Position numbers and translations under genes: made by a program
The notes under the pieces: generated by a model
Seen by the model: the letters and a program-made list of their open reading frames with translations, nothing else
Databases searched by the model: none
What the model was told of the DNA's origin: nothing
Assembly: GCA_947495985.1 (NCBI GenBank)
Contig: CANMBD010000001.1
Coordinates: forward strand, 1,302,001 to 1,366,000
DNA: 64,000 bases
Reading direction: 5' to 3'
Source of the DNA: an uncultured Sphingomonadaceae bacterium
Lineage (GTDB): Bacteria; Pseudomonadota; Alphaproteobacteria; Sphingomonadales; Sphingomonadaceae
Shown: positions 63,236 to 64,000 of the stretch, in pieces
Numbering within the stretch: the first letter of the stretch is position 1
How the letters are laid out: each line of letters opens with the position of its first letter

Positions 63236-63265
63236 TGTTCATATAAAAACCATATTAAATGAACA
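63236..63265. promoter_or_regulatory. Inverted repeat between the secreted-protein and hydrolase genes
   Basis: TGTTCAT (63236-63242) and ATGAACA (63259-63265) are perfect 7-base arms separated by 16 AT-rich bases. It lies about 70 bases upstream of the secreted-protein start and just after the hydrolase stop. Could be an operator or a weak terminator; no T tract on the minus strand. Confidence 0.35.
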
Positions 63266-63271
63266 AACAGG

Positions 63272-64000
63272 TCAGATATCAGCACCGGCGGCAATATGGC
63301 TGGCAATCCCCTTTGGATCCTGCATCGGCATGAAATGTGAAAGCTCTGGTATAAAAACTTCCTGTGCATTGGGATATACATCCACCAAGCTGGGCCAAGT
63401 CGGACTGTTGGCGAAATCCCGCGCGGCTGTGACGTCATCATCCGCCGACTGCGCACGTAAGATGGTGACCGGCAATGTGTTCCGCTTTACCAGGGGATAG
63501 GGATCAACAGACCGAAAGCCTTCATAGACCGATGCTTCAAGATAGGGCGGACAGGCCAGAATATATCCGGCCCCATCATCCTCAGCGAGCAAACCATATT
63601 GGCAATAGTCCATCAGTACATCCGGCTGCCAAAGACTGAACGGGTGACGATCCTTGAAGGCGGAGAACATTGCCTCTGGAGACTCCCAGCTGTTACGTCG
63701 CCGCGACACCGGATTCTGATTGGGATCGATATCTGCCAAGGCCGGAGGGTCTTCATAGGCATCTGGCGCCGTGATCGTTGGATCAACCAGAACCAGCCGC
63801 TCGAATCGTTCCGGTTGAGCATCGGCAGTCTGGACAATCACATGAGCGCCCATGCTGTGCCCCACTCCAACGATATTTTCCAGGCCAAGCCCCACAACAA
63901 GCGCGCCGACATCGCGGCCCATCAGGTTCCAGTCACTCAGACTGTCGGGCTTACCGCTCCGGCCATGACCACGTTGATCAACGGCGATGACATGATAGCC
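63272..64000 (-). CDS. Alpha/beta hydrolase, 5' end outside the window
   Basis: The open frame continues past the right edge (VIAVDQRGHGRSGKP is visible before the first in-frame Met at 63922), so at least 243 residues are present. The nucleophile elbow VGVGHSMGAHVIV, the acid in ILRAQSADDDV and the catalytic His in ELSHFMPMQDPKG are visible. DQRGHGRSGKP is typical of epoxide-hydrolase/lipase-type proteins. No lid or signal peptide can be judged. Confidence 0.85.
   Translation of the reverse strand, partial: GYHVIAVDQRGHGRSGKPDSLSDWNLMGRDVGALVVGLGLENIVGVGHSMGAHVIVQTADAQPERFERLVLVDPTITAPDAYEDPPALADIDPNQNPVSRRRNSWESPEAMFSAFKDRHPFSLWQPDVLMDYCQYGLLAEDDGAGYILACPPYLEASVYEGFRSVDPYPLVKRNTLPVTILRAQSADDDVTAARDFANSPTWPSLVDVYPNAQEVFIPELSHFMPMQDPKGIASHIAAGADI

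Noticed and set aside
1-64000. CRISPR array, insertion sequence, prophage or toxin-antitoxin system
   Set aside because: No spaced direct repeats, transposase, integrase, phage structural gene or recognisable toxin pair was found.

Overview
The window looks like chromosomal DNA of an alphaproteobacterium, most likely a marine or freshwater sphingomonad (Sphingorhabdus, Parasphingorhabdus or Sphingopyxis type). The evidence is a crtY-crtI-crtB carotenoid set, a SciP/DUF1153 regulator, the 180 kDa class of NAD-glutamate dehydrogenase, DUF3297 and DUF2189 proteins, moderate GC, and many short operons with 1-4 base overlaps. I see no insertion sequence, prophage, CRISPR array or rRNA. The single tRNA gene is tRNA-Thr(CGT).

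Region by region. 0.0-2.7 kb: a truncated lipoprotein gene, prfB and a MipA/OmpV porin-like protein. 2.8-7.6 kb: the carotenoid locus, with crtY, crtI and crtB on the plus strand and, divergently, a sterol-desaturase-family hydroxylase that overlaps a DUF2141 gene. 7.6-10.4 kb: an inositol-phosphatase-family enzyme, pmbA and a small membrane protein. 10.5-13.9 kb: an old-yellow-enzyme-type oxidoreductase, a Crp/Fnr regulator, an SDR and a TVP38-type membrane protein. 14.0-20.5 kb: tRNA-Thr, a PAS-domain protein and NAD-glutamate dehydrogenase. 20.6-26.5 kb: an RND efflux operon (membrane fusion protein, pump, DUF445 protein). 26.7-32.3 kb: GlsB/YeaQ stress protein, sciP, mnmA, a divergent pair that looks like a separated serine-hydrolase architecture, PhzF and pdxH. 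32.4-38.8 kb: PilZ protein, TelA-XpaC operon, and tesA divergent from a YbbA/YbbP-type ABC exporter. 38.8-46.8 kb: SBF-like transporter, glycosyltransferase, typA, a metallo-beta-lactamase lipoprotein, DUF805, DUF3297, SDR and crotonase. 46.8-50.2 kb: a four-gene operon of ketoacyl synthase III, GFA protein and two paralogous esterases. 50.3-58.5 kb: ung, DUF962, hydrolase, cold-shock protein, DUF3429, a channel-like protein, DoxX-like protein, GFA protein, and an operon of thioesterase, cyclase-family and CpcT-like proteins. 58.9-64.0 kb: a PadR-controlled membrane protein, DUF2189, PPK2, a secreted protein and a truncated alpha/beta hydrolase.

Most of this is ordinary core and lightly accessory sphingomonad content, and I found no clear new defence or mobile system. 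The observations most worth checking are: a same-strand gene overlap in which one stretch encodes both the C-terminus of a hydroxylase and the signal peptide of the next gene; an RND pump with an extra hydrophobic insert in its centre; three strong inverted repeats beside regulators or stress genes (PadR, Crp, TelA); a channel-like protein with a non-canonical filter; and a compact acyl/ester-metabolism locus at 45-50 kb.
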